From positions 11,904,001 to 11,968,000 of the forward strand of contig OZ316896.1 of the NCBI GenBank assembly GCA_973895155.1: a stretch of 64,000 bases of DNA. Direction: 5' to 3'. The DNA comes from Marsupella aquatica. Its lineage: Eukaryota; Marchantiophyta. Shown one piece after another: positions 21,465-33,732 of this stretch. Position 1 is the first letter of the stretch. Every line of letters starts with the position of its first letter. The position numbers and the translations under genes are program-made. The notes beneath the pieces are model-generated. The model had not been told where the DNA came from and searched no databases. It saw only the letters and a program-made list of their open reading frames with translations.

Positions 21465-24400
21465 ATGGCCGCGGTTTCAGCTACGATTGTCGGTGCTGCT
21501 CTCGGAGCTGTTGCTGCGCGGCAGACGGCTGCTATCCAGGTTTTCGAGTTCCATTGGAGGCCATAGCGAGCGCTTTTGGAGAAATTCGAGCACTGTCCGG
21601 TACCGTTTTCCCCCTGTTTCCAATTTCAGCTCGGCCTCCGGTCTCAGCTTCTGCTGTAGGAGAAGTGGTCATTCTCTCGTCTGCGTGACAATAATGTTTT
21701 ATCTAGAATGTATGGCGTTGTCATCGTTTGGAGTCTCGGATTCTTGCAAACATAAAGAAATGTTTGCGGCTACCCGTCTGCAATCTATGTTGGGCCGTGC
21801 GTACTGTGTTTATAGAAATTGGTTTTCCGAGCGTTTTTTTGTAAGACTGTGAAATGTGTCCTTGATGTAGACGGAAGGAATAATTGTTCCTCTAGAGCTT
21901 GCACTAGCTCGGGAAACCTAACTCCGGTTCTGTTCTGAAGTTGAAAACAGACAACAGGAGGATTTCAGACCCCGGTGCTGGCAGGATGAGGGCTCTCATG
22001 AAATGCAACATACCTGAGCTGAAGTTCTTGATTAATGACGTGGCTCATGGGCGGACCGCACGGTGTTGTCAACTGGCTTTTCAAGGTTATTGCTGGGCCT
22101 ATTCCTCCTTTCGCTTCAATTTCAGGCTCTCGTTTGTTAAATGAATTTTACTGACTAATGTAAGCTTCATTCACACCCCCGGCAAGGTCTACAGTCTAGT
22201 TCGATCCAGCACTTTCGCTTCAATTCCCTTTTCTTCCTGAATTAGTTCCAAATTATAAGCTTCACACCCAGGACATGTGTGCTTCGCTCTGTTAAATTGA
22301 ATCTGCGCTTGAGGGATTTCGAAACCAAGTTGTATTTAACAATAATGTATTTTCTGCAAGTATTGAAATTTGTCCGAGCCAGGGGAATGCACATGCACTT
22401 CCCTAACTGAATTCGCTGCACTTGTTAGCTTTTTATGCATTTTAGTCAACCATTGCATTGAAGAACGGTTGCTGGCTTCATTCCATACACAATTGTGCTT
22501 TCCAATCTGACGCTCCATAACATGACGGCAGCGAGGTTTACACTCAAGATTGAATTACTCGGAAAATATATTTTTACTAATCTTTCAACTCTTTGGGCAA
22601 AGGTTTGATATTGAAGCTGTATACATGAGTGCCGCAGTCGTGGACCGTTGCCCCAGTACCTTCCCAGCGATTGGATGAGAACGTCAATTTAGTACAGACA
22701 ACAATCATGCAGTGGATTGGAGTGGAGTTTGCAAATGTGCAGCGAGGGAACTTCCTTTTCGGATTGATCGAGGTGCCTTTTGATGCCAGCCAGAGAGAAG
22801 TCTCACTGATCGTTCTTGTGACCGCTGCAGAGAAATTTACTCCTCTTCGCCAACCCAACTTGAGGGTCAACCTGCGTTATTATGAAGCCTCCCACCTTAC
22901 GAACAGGTTCCTTCAAGGAAGAATCACGTTCAGAAAGCGACAGCCGCCGAAGTTTGCCGTAGCAATGGACAAGATGGAGATTTCTGATGAACAAATGCTT
23001 CAGGAAAAACAACGGATTGAACAGGAAGAAATGTTCCTAGGCAAGGTCTCCACAGATTTCCTCTGGGCAATACTCTCCAGCTTTGGTGGGACTGTAGTCC
23101 TAGATATAACCAAAGGTTCATGCACAGGGAGATCTGAAAACTTATGGCAGTACTATACTGTTAGGATGTTCTTCCGTAATATATCGCAGTGTTCAGCCAT
23201 ACCTGGCTTGTTATTTTTTACCTTGCCTGGTCAAGCTCCTGATAAGGTTCCCTGATAACTTCGTGCGCAGGAAGAATTCCCTGAAGTTGCAGAGACATAT
23301 GCTGATGGAGGTGAACCCAAAGTAGGGCCCGTTGGACCTGAGTTATTAGAAGTTTGGGATCTATGGCAGCGCATTGGGCTTCCTGTTGAAAAGATAGCTG
23401 TAAGCTTTTTACCCTTTTTCAACTCATCATAATCTGCCCTTGGTCTTCCGGAATGAATTGGAGCTAGACACTTCCAGCAAAGTCGTTTGCGCGTTTATCC
23501 GGGGCTGCCTTGAACTAAAGAAAATCTATGTCATGAGTGCGGTTCTATATCTTTTATCAAGGACGCTGAATCCATGTATCGTTGAGATGGTTTGGACAGG
23601 AGGGATTGAGTCCACCTCGTTTCCAATTCTGACTTTTTGCTTTACCTCTTGCAACAGAAACAGCGGCATATGACAGAAACTGGCGTTTTTTACTGTATAT
23701 TCATATGCGTTCAAAACAATTACACGGTGGACTGGTATGAGCTGTGCAAGGAAGCGCAGCTCACGTTAGAAATTGCAAATAGAATGATCCAAGCTACAGA
23801 AAAGTACGCTGCGAGTATACACGGTGGTCCAGTCGACCCGCACACATTACGGCACCATTTACCTGATGATGTTAGTTTGCCATAATTCTTTCCATTCTAC
23901 GAAGTGTGCAATGTCTATGACTCGACGACACATGCTAGCTTTTCTTCCTAATTCTTTGATTTGCACGTTCGCCACTTTCAGCAGATCCGACGGCGATATC
24001 TGAGTAGGGATTTAAATCATAGCCGTTAATTGAGATCTGAATATCGAAATCTTCAATGCTGTGAGATCGGAGTTTCGTGTATAGACAAAAAAGCGTGCAT
24101 CTTATGTCCATAGCGGTCTGATTGTCAATGTGTTATTTAGTGAAGTGTTCGTTTGGAATCTGAACTACCTCAGTATCTAGCTCGTCTGCGCACAGACTTT
24201 CTCATAGCAACTCCTGCTGACGTATAAATTCTTGTCTCTACTTTTGTGACTTTGTTGATTTCTTTACCTTTACTACCATCGGAAGTTCTAGTGAACGATT
24301 GAAGTCCCTTGTCTGTGTGCTGTTGTTGGTCAACAGATCCTAACTTGAAGGTGTCGTGTTACAGATCTCTGAAGTTCAGGTTGGACTGTTTCTAACCATG

Positions 24401-24802
24401 TTGGTCCGCGGTTTGCCTTTCCAAACAATAAGAGAAGCATCGCTTCAAACTAGAGGTGTTAAGCCAGAGATGGAATGGGGGGAAGGGTACGCTGATGAGG
24501 AAAGGTTCCCGAAAGAGGTGACCGAGAGAAACCTGCTACAATGGTTTGGTGAAAAGGACGGAGTAAGTGTCTGTGATGAGCATCTTGCCGTCCATCATTA
24601 ATAAGATTGATCGATCGCTGATGTGATATTTAACAATGTTTCGATTGCAATCTGTGATTTGCAGGCATCTATGATAGAGGTAGCGCTGAAGTTCAGAGAA
24701 TGTGATGACTTGGAGCTTATGAGGCTTATCTTGAAGCTTGAGGAAGAGGGCAAAATTTTTTGGAGGGAGGGAATCTTCAGAGTTCTCAAGAGAATGTGGT
24801 GA
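21465..24802 (+). CDS. Unrecognised six-exon gene, about 386 residues
   Basis: Suggested exons are 21465-21539, 22638-23045, 23271-23399, 23658-23870, 24365-24562 and 24665-24802, the last ending in TGA. Every junction is GT-AG and falls between codons, and joining them leaves one open frame. Exon 1 gives an Ala-rich leader without acidic residues (MAAVSATIVGAALGAVAARQ), compatible with an organelle signal but short. Exon 2 has a mixed basic region ending in a charged helix (EISDEQMLQEKQRIEQEE). Exon 3 has WDLWQRIGLPVEKIA. Exon 4 has WYELCKEAQLTLEIANRMIQ and exon 5 has RGLPFQTIREASLQTRG. Exon 6 has acidic helices (RECDDLELMRLILKLEEEGK). The later exons are the best supported. Exon 4's 5' end is uncertain, as it reads through a hydrophobic FYCIFICV stretch. 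The start of exon 2 has an alternative acceptor a few codons downstream. I do not recognise the family. Confidence 0.55.
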
Positions 24803-25712
24803 TTTGGAACTTATGAGGCTGAGCTTAAATCTTGAGTAGGATGGCAGATGATGTTCAGAGGCAGGAGGTGTTCCGAGTACTGAAGTATATAGTTCTGACC
24901 ATGGAAATTTGTAGAGAAGTAATCTAGAAAGGACCCGAGCTCCGTGTAGCAGGATTTTAAAAATTGATTAGACGGTGGATGTCTATATTCCAAATATATG
25001 AAAAGGTCGTTATGGCAGTCTGCTTGTAAGTCTCCCAATATAATCTGAAAACATCGATTTCGTAACGTATGGGCTACGTGTTGGAAATGACTCGGAGCCC
25101 GGGTAATTACTACGGTTAATAGAGTTAGCGCGGGAAAGTATTTCTCGACGAATTTAAAGTTATGAAATTTTGATCCTGAATCTTGCATTTACCTCCCTTC
25201 TACCAGTCGATGAACAAACCTGCGAACCATAGACCCAGGGCAGTGATTGGGCACTGAATAAACGGGCTGTACGGTTGTTTGATACTTCAGCTGAGATTAT
25301 ACAGACATACATCAAACAATTGACAAAGAGCATCATTCAGAAAGCTAATCTTGAACATACATTGATGAGAGAAATATATGCGAAACAAAAATTATCAATT
25401 CCTCTTGATAAGATTCGCCGAAGCAAAATTTACAGTCGCATGTTTACAGGTGGCATACAGAAAGACACCACAAGGTGCAGTAGCACCTCAATATCGCAGC
25501 TCCTAAACTTCTATTTAAATGCTTGTATGGTGGCTACTTAGATACCCTTGAGAGTGTACTGATCATGTGCTCGAGGGGTAATCAGACAAATTGTACAAGA
25601 GTGGTGTCACAAAATTCATCTATTTCCGGAGCACATGCTTTACATTAGGTCTTCGATCTGGACACCACGGAGAAATCCGCCGAAAGAGATGTAAAGGGTA
25701 CTCGGAAGAAAA
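24803..25712. other. Gap between the unknown gene and H2B
   Basis: Holds the 3' ends of two converging genes: the plus-strand gene ending at 24802 and H2B, whose 3' untranslated region would lie near 25560-25712. I see no further gene. The segment just after 24802 repeats part of the last exon (GAGAATGTGGTGATTTGGAACTT... resembles GAGAATGTGATGACTTGGAGCTT), so a small local duplication touches the gene's end. Confidence 0.5.
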
Positions 25713-26132
25713 CTAAGCGCTCGTGAACTTCGTTACTGCCTTGGTGCCTTCTGAAACTGCGTGCTTCGCGAGTTCTCCTGGCAGAATCAGCCTCACAGCG
25801 GTCTGAATCTCCCGAGAAGCAATGGTGGGCTTCTTGTTATACCGCGCAAGACGAGCAGCCTCCTGAGCCAACTTCTCGAAGATGTCGTTAATGAACGAGT
25901 TCATGATCCCCATTGCCTTGGAAGAAATGCCGAACTCGGGGTGGACCTGCTTCAACACCTTGTAGATGTAGATCTTGTAGGTCTCCGTTCCGCGCTTCGC
26001 CTTCTTCTTCTTTGAACCCTCCTTGGCTCCGCCTTCCTTGGCAGGCTTCTTCTCAGCCTTCGGCCTTCCTCGGGGCTTCTTCTCGCCCTTTCCCTTGGCG
26101 ACAGCCTTCTCCGCATCAGCCTTGGGCGCCAT
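25713..26132 (-). CDS. H2B: Histone H2B
   Basis: Core nucleosome histone that pairs with H2A. Intronless, 139 residues. The N-terminal tail is Lys/Ala/Pro-rich ([20 protein letters not shown]) and of plant type. The histone fold follows: [20 protein letters not shown], then [40 protein letters not shown] and the C-terminal [15 protein letters not shown]. This matches the family over its full length with no missing segment. The C-terminal Lys in VTKFTSA, the ubiquitination site in plants, is present. The GC-rich third codon positions contrast with the AT-rich surroundings, as expected for a highly expressed histone. Confidence 0.97.
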   Translation of the reverse strand: MAPKADAEKAVAKGKGEKKPRGRPKAEKKPAKEGGAKEGSKKKKAKRGTETYKIYIYKVLKQVHPEFGISSKAMGIMNSFINDIFEKLAQEAARLARYNKKPTIASREIQTAVRLILPGELAKHAVSEGTKAVTKFTSA

Positions 26133-26350
26133 CTCTGCTCTCTGCTCACGAAGGTATCGAACGAACGAACTACTCCTCCACCACTGCTAGCGAGCTCGAT
26201 GGGTCCTGAAGCGAACTGCGAGAACTGTTCGCAAGCAGAGAAGAGAGAAAAACCACGAGAGCGAGTGCGAAATCACGAGACGGAGCGAAAACAAAGTAAC
26301 GAACGAGTTGAGTGCTGCATCGGTGAAAAAATCGCGTCGACCTAATGGGT

Positions 26351-26410
26351 TATAAAGGGGGGCAGATATCTGTGACCAATCGGGCGTCTTCCAGGGCTCG
26401 CACACGGATC
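26351..26410 (-). promoter_or_regulatory. Probable H2B promoter elements
   Basis: About 220 bases upstream of the H2B start, the minus strand carries TTTATAAC, a TATA-like element, with an inverted CCAAT box (ATTGG) some 20 bases further upstream. A sequence CACGGATC at 26403-26410 is one base from the plant histone octamer CGCGGATC. The arrangement fits a histone promoter but is read by eye only. Confidence 0.4.
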
Positions 26411-26552
26411 GGTACCCCGTGATCGCATCCTGGGCGTCCGTCCTCCGCTGCTCTGTTCTCGACTCGACTGTCCGCCGTTGTTGGCTGTCACGTCGTCAGT
26501 CGGCGGTTCGCTCTTCTCCGTTCATTGAAGCGGGCTGGGCCGGGCCAGGCGG

Positions 26553-26581
26553 GGCCGGGTGCATCTAGATGCAACCCGGCC
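26553..26581. repeat. GC-rich near-perfect palindrome
   Basis: GGCCGGGT, GCATCTAGATGC, then AACCCGGCC form a 29-base dyad with a single unpaired base. It sits right after a GGGCCGGGCC-like block. It marks an abrupt change from GC-rich promoter DNA to AT-rich repeats, so it may be the terminus of an inserted element. Confidence 0.6.
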
Positions 26582-26689
26582 TTCTTTGGAAGGGTCATAG
26601 GGTGCGCGGGAGCTTGACAAACTTGGGGCCACAAATAGTCCCATCTCATAGACGATGTGTGTTGTAAGGAACATTTGGAACCATTTTCT

Positions 26690-26910
26690 TGTTACACTTT
26701 TTAATCACTTTGCCACTAAGTATATTTGAATTTATAATAGTGTCATTGTTTTATTTGTATTTCCAAATATGTCAAGTTTTTTGCATATAGTTCACTTGGT
26801 TACGTTGGTGAACTTGTCATCCATATATGAACCTTGGTACTTTTGTAAATACAAAAAGAAAAATGATAATATTGTCAATTAGAACATCTTTAGTGATTAA
26901 TTACTTGAAG
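26690..26910 (+). repeat. Dispersed AT-rich repeat, family A fragment
   Basis: Shares TGTATTTCCAAATATG-like sequence, TAGTTCACTTGGTTACGTTG and GTGAACTTGTCA, then AATTAGAACATCTTTAGTGA with 30310-30410, where TAGTTACGTTGGTGAACG and AATTAGACATCTTTAGTAAG occur in the same order. Non-coding. Confidence 0.6.
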
Positions 26911-27599
26911 GTTGATTTTTCTTATTCTTTCTGTTCTTTCTTTATGAAGCATTTCTTCAAGTTACATTAACACTAAATCTTGAACAAAACAATTGTGACA
27001 AAATGGTTGCAATAATGAAATGGTTGCAAGGATAAATTTATCACAACAATGAATGGTTGTATGACAATAGTGCAAAGCATGAGCAATGGGCTTATATATA
27101 TAAGGTTCCAGTTGCTTTAATTGTAAGCAACTTTTCCCAAATAGTATTAAAAAGCTTGTAGAACTCTCATAACCCAACAAAATAAGTGCTTGCAGATAAC
27201 TGTAGGTGTAATTATCCCCCCAAAACAAAGTAAAGTAGTTTTTCTTGTGACTTTTCCCACTCAAAATGATTATGATGTTAAGAAGAATAAGAATGATTAA
27301 CCATTTCCCTTTAGATTTTGGATGCATTTTGGTCCGTACAAATGCATGGGCGCACTTCAGAAAGATGACTAAATTTGAAACTTTGGTGATGTTCAGCTAG
27401 CCCACAAGGGGGCATTGTGGCATGTCTTAAGCCAAAAACCCCTTGGGTTAATTATGTTTGTCCAGAAGTTGGGGTTCAATCAAGGTCGCAAGAGAAATTT
27501 CCCATAACGGCTGACCAACAATGTTTGGGGAAGGATATGTTTGAGATGCCCTATTGCATACTCTAAAGTTGAAGCACCTCTTAAGTACTCCCTCACTAT

Positions 27600-27790
27600 T
27601 GTTGCCTGGAATTACAATACTGTCATGGTTTTACAATGTGCATACAATACAACAAACAAGATTAAGTGGAAAACAAGTTCACCAAGGTAACAATGCACTA
27701 AAACCATGACTTAGTCTAAATACTAAAAAATGGTGGTAGTATTATACTTCAGGGCAACTTTAGTGGCAATGTAGTTTACAAAAAAGAAAG
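27600..27790 (-). repeat. Dispersed AT-rich repeat, family A
   Basis: The left part is the reverse complement of the 8920-9050 copy. Its reverse complement contains GTTACCTTGGTGAACTTG and TTTGTTGTATTGTATGCACA. The right part (AATGGTGGTAGTATTAT, GGGCAACTTTAGTGGCAATG) matches in direct orientation, so this copy is rearranged or has inverted ends. Confidence 0.55.
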
Positions 27791-27928
27791 TGACAATGTA
27801 GTTGAAACCTGAAAGTTAAAATGTTGAGCCAAAATGTTTTAGTTCTGGAGAATATAAATGCAACATTCTAAATAGAATTTGACCAGGCTATCCATTTTTA
27901 GGGCAGTGTAATTTTGAAGGCTTTTCCA

Positions 27929-28045
27929 CCATTGCCTATAAAGAGTATTATAGGCAATGGCATACGACAGCCAAACTCTTTATAGGCAATGGCAAATGAC
28001 AGCCAAAAACTAGGTTTTGGTTGGTTTTTGGCTGTCGTTTGCCAT
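27929..28045. repeat. Double foldback hairpin (MITE-like)
   Basis: Two strong stems lie side by side. The first is an 18-bp perfect inverted repeat, CCATTGCCTATAAAGAGT at 27929-27946 with its partner at 27975-27992. The second is a 22-bp stem with one mismatch: the block starting ATGGCAAATGACAGCC at 27989-28010 pairs with 28024-28045 across a 13-base loop. The tetramer family ATGGCA, GACAGCC recurs inside both. Non-coding. It may be a foldback transposon core or a small-RNA precursor. Confidence 0.75.
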
Positions 28046-29305
28046 TTATAAATTCCTAGTTGGGTAGGAAGGATCTTGGCCCCTTGCTCTAAAATGCCGT
28101 TGTCACCATATGGTTGACCATGAGCACCTCCCTCACTTGCAGTGTTTTGTATTGCCAACTCCTCATCCCTGACCTGTTGTCCACCTTGCAGTCTGTCTCT
28201 TGCCTTGTCCTCCTTGTCTCACCCTTGGTGCCTTGTCTTCGCTAATCATGCAATGCACTCTCATTGGGCTCATCTGAAAGGCCAAGCTGTCCTTTAGACA
28301 ACCTCTAGATCACCTCAAGAGGTGATCCAAGTTTTTTCACAAAAAAAACATGGTCATATTGAAAAGGGGTACACAAGCAGGTGACTAGGATCAATGATGG
28401 TTTCGCTAAATTGTTCCCCCAAGTTCATGCAAGTGAAGTTTGGTCAGTTCCCTTATTTTCATGTCCCCGATGCAACTTAGACACCTGCTTAGACATAGAA
28501 AAAAACATTGGCAAGGCCCCCTAATATAACCCCTGGCCATGCCCCATTGGCGCCTTGGCCCCTCAAGGCCTGATTTTGCTGAAGGCCAGTAAGCGCACAC
28601 CGTGCCTGGACCCGACCATCACCATGAGTGAGAATGTGCAAGCACAGGCCGTGTCAGCAATGCGGGAGCAAGGGATGCTTGCAAAGAATTGGGCTGCTTC
28701 TGAATAGAAAAGCATAGCTTGCGCATGAACTTGTCAACCATGGACCATGCCTAAACCCAAGTGGCTATGAGGTGAGTTGGACCAGCACGGGGCATTGTCC
28801 TTGCCTAGATTTGAAGATAGTGGGGTCCCCACACTTGTGTGTGGGCTTGCGACACTCACATACAGTCCTTGGTATTTTTGCCCGATGGTATCCTTGGCAT
28901 CCCATGGTGTTTGATCAGAAGTTAGTTCTGCTCTTGTAGTAAGCATTGAACTGAATAAGGGAAAAGAAAAAAGGATAGTTTTAGAGATTGGATAAAGATA
29001 TACACTGCTTCACAAAGTTTTGGGAGTTAGCAGTGTGAGATCTTTTTCTCAAACATATCATGTAATTCCCAACAATATTTCAATCTTTATGTACATTTTT
29101 GCATGTGAAGACTCTTGTGAAAACTACAAGTTGAGAAACCTTGCAAAAAGACAATGCACTAACTTCAAAGATGGAAGGGTTGATACAGTTGATTAAAATG
29201 TTGGATTGTCAATACAAAAGAATTGGAACAAATAAATAATTTGCTTTTGAACGCAATTGCAAGTGAAAATCAAACGATTCATTTGATTATTTTGTATTTA
29301 TAACC

Positions 29306-29433
29306 CATGGTTTTACTTTATGGAGTAGGACATGGACGATCAACTTCAATTATGAATTGTATCATAGAAGATTCACAATCAAAGTCCACTGTTGATGCCC
29401 TACTCAATAGAGTAAAACCATGGGATGCAATTT
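29306..29433. repeat. Imperfect inverted repeat, family B
   Basis: CCCATGGTTTTACTTTATGG... at the left pairs with ...AGAGTAAAACCATGGG at the right over about 30 bases, with a few mismatches. The interior (GGAGTAGGACATGGACGAT, ACTTCAATTA) recurs at 56128-56165, so this is a dispersed foldback family. Non-coding. Confidence 0.6.
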
Positions 29434-30279
29434 CTATAGTGACAACAAAATTTTATATTTTAGACAATGCTTGGAAATAGGGACAAGCATTCGGGGGTCA
29501 CACTATATGGATGCCTCCCCCAACACCTGCGAAGTTTTTAAGTCTCGGACCCCCTAAAATGTAAGAAAAAATTATTTTCCAACCCCTATAAAGTTGGAAT
29601 ATTCCAATTTGGCTAGAAAGATCCTAATGTTCTTATAAATCTCAAAATTGAATTTAAATGACCCTATTGTTTTTCTGAGAAAATTCTTAAGTCTTTCTTT
29701 TGAACCAATAAAATGACCCTGTCCTTCGTCACATGTGATGTGCCATTTTTGTGGAAGTGAAACCCCCAAGGACAAGCATTTGAGTTTGAGTATGTGGAGT
29801 CTTTCTTGTGTATATGCACGGGTATTCAGGTGAGTATCTATATCTATCTTTCTACACACTATGATATATAATCTTGCCGGACAGAAACTCCCATCTTGCT
29901 TAACCCGATTAATCACGAAGACAGAGACACATGAACCTCAACCCCTTTTGATTCAGACTTTTGTGCAACATTATGAGCCCACGGATAATACCGGCGATCT
30001 GATTAAGGGGGGAATCATCACTGGCCGCCTAACAAGCAGACCAGTTCTAGGGGCAAGGTGAAGGGTATCCTATGCCACAAGGATAGGTGTAACATCCCTA
30101 GTAGACAACAATAGCCTTGGGATCTGGAAACTGACACCTCCTGATGGAGCAACCAGTGAGACCCCTTGCCTGATTAGGTGGTGGTGGTTTGGGTTGGTGG
30201 TGTTGCCATGGGCTGCTGCGGGTGTTCCCTGACGGCCTTTGTCCCCGGGGTCGCCATTTAGGGATTTATTATAATACAC

Positions 30280-30450
30280 TATTTGTATAATAATATTTAT
30301 TTATAATATTTACAAATCACTATTTTATTGTATTTACAAATATGCCACTATTTTGGTACATAGCTCTCCTAGTTACGTTGGTGAACGTTGTCAATTAGAC
30401 ATCTTTAGTAAGTGGCAAAATACTTAAAAGCTGCATTAAGAAATGAATAT
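30280..30450 (+). repeat. Dispersed AT-rich repeat, family A fragment
   Basis: Contains TAGTTACGTTGGTGAACG, GTCAATTAGACATCTTTAGT and GGCAAAATACTTAAAAGCTG, shared with 26800-26900 and 9030-9050. Confidence 0.55.
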
Positions 30451-32182
30451 AAATAATGTTTCTTGAATATACTTAAATTAGGCTAAGATTGCATATGACA
30501 TCCAAAAACATACACATTAATAACCCCTAGTACATTGGGCTTGGATATCTAAACTCTAGAATATGCAATCCCCTCTTTCTTTGATATGGTTTGTTTACAA
30601 AATGTCATGCTAGGGGAACCGTCTCTCACGAGTGGATTCATGGACCTACTTGTGAGTATCCCGACCAGCCATTTTAATATCATTTTTAGAGTTTTCCCAA
30701 GGTAGTGACTAGCTCTAGAAGCAAAGTAGGAACTTAGACAGGCTTGACGTCTGGTTATGGAGTAGTGATACTCAACGGTAGAGAACTTTCTGGTAAATGC
30801 ACCCCCATAATGGATTTGATAGTGGTGAATGACATATATATTTTAAGAAATTTCAGCCTGAATTTAGGGTAAGTCATTAGTCATTAGCCCTACAACTTGG
30901 ACATTCCTTGAATGTAATTCCCAGACTGACTTGCCAACTACCTGCAACGTCCAACTGCCTGACCACCTCACTTATCCTGGACATAGTTCCATGCAACGTC
31001 ACTCACAATATCTAGAATTTTGGTGCAACTCAGATCATTGGACCCCATGGACCACAAGGTTGGTCTCTGAAATCCCTATGGACCACGCTTCCCAATATTT
31101 GAGATAAATTGTACTTAATTTGATATTCAAAAATTCAAATATTTTTTAGTTTGGGGATATACAAGAGGAGTAGGTAAGCTACAGTTCCACCAAAGCAACA
31201 GCCATTTTTTGGACCATTTTGGTTGAGTTTTTCAGCATAAAACGGGGAAGGGTAGATTTCATTAGATTAATTTTCATTATTTAACATGAAATATATGAGC
31301 TTGGGTTTTTTTTTACATGCCTGGTCCTTCTAGTTGCTTTGCAGGAGCAATGCCAAAAATTAGTTTAGGTCTTATAGCCTTCGAGTTATGTGCCCCGAAC
31401 TCCCATGGACCACACCAAAATGTGATCCATCCTGGCTTTATTTTCGGAAAATGAGAGTGTTGCTCGAGCACCATGATGAACTACACTAAAAGTAGTCGAT
31501 CATGGTCATCAGACTGATGACCATGCGAATAATGCACCCATCCATCCTATATCATGTGGCAGCATGGGGTCTCACATCGTCGTCACACATAGATTCCCCA
31601 TACCGCGCCGCTCTCCCGATTTTGAAATCCGAATGGTAATTGGCAAGTTAGGCCGATGACACGTGGATAATTCAAATAGTTTCCAGCCCGGGCAGGTTCC
31701 CCGCTCGTATTTTAAATGGTTTCCTTCCCGGTCAGCTTCTCCCGCTCCCAATTTAAAAATCCCTGCCTCCCTCTTAACTTTGCCGCCCGAGGAGTGTGTG
31801 GATCGACGTCCCTTCGACGGCCCAGATTCGTCGATCCCGAGCCAGATCAAACTGGGTACGCTGAACTTGTGCTTTTTCAACTCGCCGGGTTTGGAACAGG
31901 AGCATCAGGCCGTCGATCTCGGCCATCGACGGCCGTAGAGGACGATTCTCGCTGCTTTTCAATTGGAACTTACTGCACTAACACAGGCCTGTGTAGTACT
32001 ACTCCACTACAGTGGAGGAGCTACGGACGAGAGACGCTAACATTTAAGGTTGGCACATCGACGCTTTACCATTCTCGGACGCTCAGTGTCATTCTGCCAT
32101 TGCTCGTGTCTCCAGTCTCTGCTCTCGTCTTTCAGGCTCTCCGCACTCCTCGGCTCAAGGGTTCCTTCCACCACTCATTTCG

Positions 32183-32508
32183 GTACGTGATATTCTCTTC
32201 GTGGTTTCGCTTGAGCATCGCCGTAGCAAGTTATTATTAGTGTCGTTCGGCTACTGATATGGCTTTGTGGATAATACTTGAAGCGTGATGTTTCGTATGT
32301 GAGGTTTTGGAGTTTCTCACTCTGTCTTGCTTTCTTGATTTGGAAGCCTGGAAGGTTCTCAAGTTGGAACCTCTCTGCTGGCGACGACGGGGTTTCGTTT
32401 TCGAGTACTGGAGTTACCATTGATTGTAATGAGCTTCATTTTGATATGATACGATTTGCCGGACGAGGTGGAGCGATTTATTTAGCTTTTTCGTTCGGTT
32501 TGGTGCAG
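32183..32508 (+). other. Probable intron in the H4 5' leader
   Basis: A donor (CG followed by GTACGTGA) and an acceptor (TTTGGTGCAG) frame a T-rich, GT/AG-bounded 326-base segment just upstream of the H4 start, leaving about 52 bases of leader after it. Leader introns are known for replication-independent plant histone genes. No transcript evidence is available here. Confidence 0.4.
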
Positions 32509-32530
32509 ATCTCAATCATATCCAAATTAA

Positions 32531-32997
<467 letters not shown>

Positions 32998-33174
32998 TCC
33001 CTCTCCCGTGCAAGACGACGCGGCTGTTATGTTCTCTTTAGTTGCTCTCCACTTGTATCATATTCCATCTAGCTTTCTCAGCCAGACATACGTCATTTTC
33101 TAGATGACAACCGGATGTTACAGACTTTTGACAATACTGTCGCATGGACTACTGTTGTAGTAGAAGTTCAATTC

Positions 33175-33180
33175 AATAAA
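33175..33180 (+). terminator. AATAAA polyadenylation signal of H4
   Basis: A canonical AATAAA lies about 180 bases after the H4 stop codon, in a T-rich context, at the distance expected for a plant 3' end. Confidence 0.6.
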
Positions 33181-33732
33181 AGCAGTGAAGAGCTGTAATA
33201 TCTTCGACTGTCTTCTGGCGTACAACTGTTTTTTCCTTGGCACTGTGCGTGGCATTGAATATCAGTATTGCGGTGGTGTGGATGTCGTAACGTGTTCAAC
33301 TTCAAGCTGACTAGGAGCGAAACCCTATATCGCAGTCAAGAAAGCGAAGGCAATAACCAGTCGGAAATTCATCTTAATTCACTGTAATGAATCAGTAGTA
33401 GCAGTTGTGAAGGGTAATGTACCGTGATATTGATCCAACGGGATTGTAATTGGCGTATCTCAATGTCAACCCGGCGAAGTTAGTTCACAGAAGGATTGTC
33501 TGGGGGCTGAATGATGACTGCAACGTTGATTTGAATCAAATACTGTCTGAAGTAGTGAATGCTGTTCATCAATCAGCTTCAATTCAATGTTGCACAATCC
33601 AAAGCTATCCTCAACCTGGATGGCTGGCCCATGATTTCGTACACACAAATTCGTAAGAGCCTATTTATATATTTCACAGACATTCTTCCCAGGATGTTCA
33701 TGCTGCCTTCTGTTTAGGGTTCTTAAACCGTA

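Larger units (their letters stand above)
26411..32160. other. Intergenic region between divergent H2B and H4 genes
   Basis: About 6 kb without a recognisable gene. It holds a GC-rich near-palindrome (26553-26581), AT-rich dispersed repeats of family A (26690-26910, 27600-27790, 30280-30450), strong foldback hairpins (27929-28045) and an imperfect inverted repeat (29306-29433). The last 500 bases before 32160 are GC-richer and probably belong to the H4 promoter and leader. Confidence 0.5.

Noticed and set aside
25913-26209. 98-codon plus-strand frame
   Set aside because: Antisense shadow of the GC-rich H2B gene.
31572-32240. Overlapping frames of 90-170 codons upstream of H4
   Set aside because: No family resemblance; GC-richer promoter and leader DNA of H4 explains the open frames.
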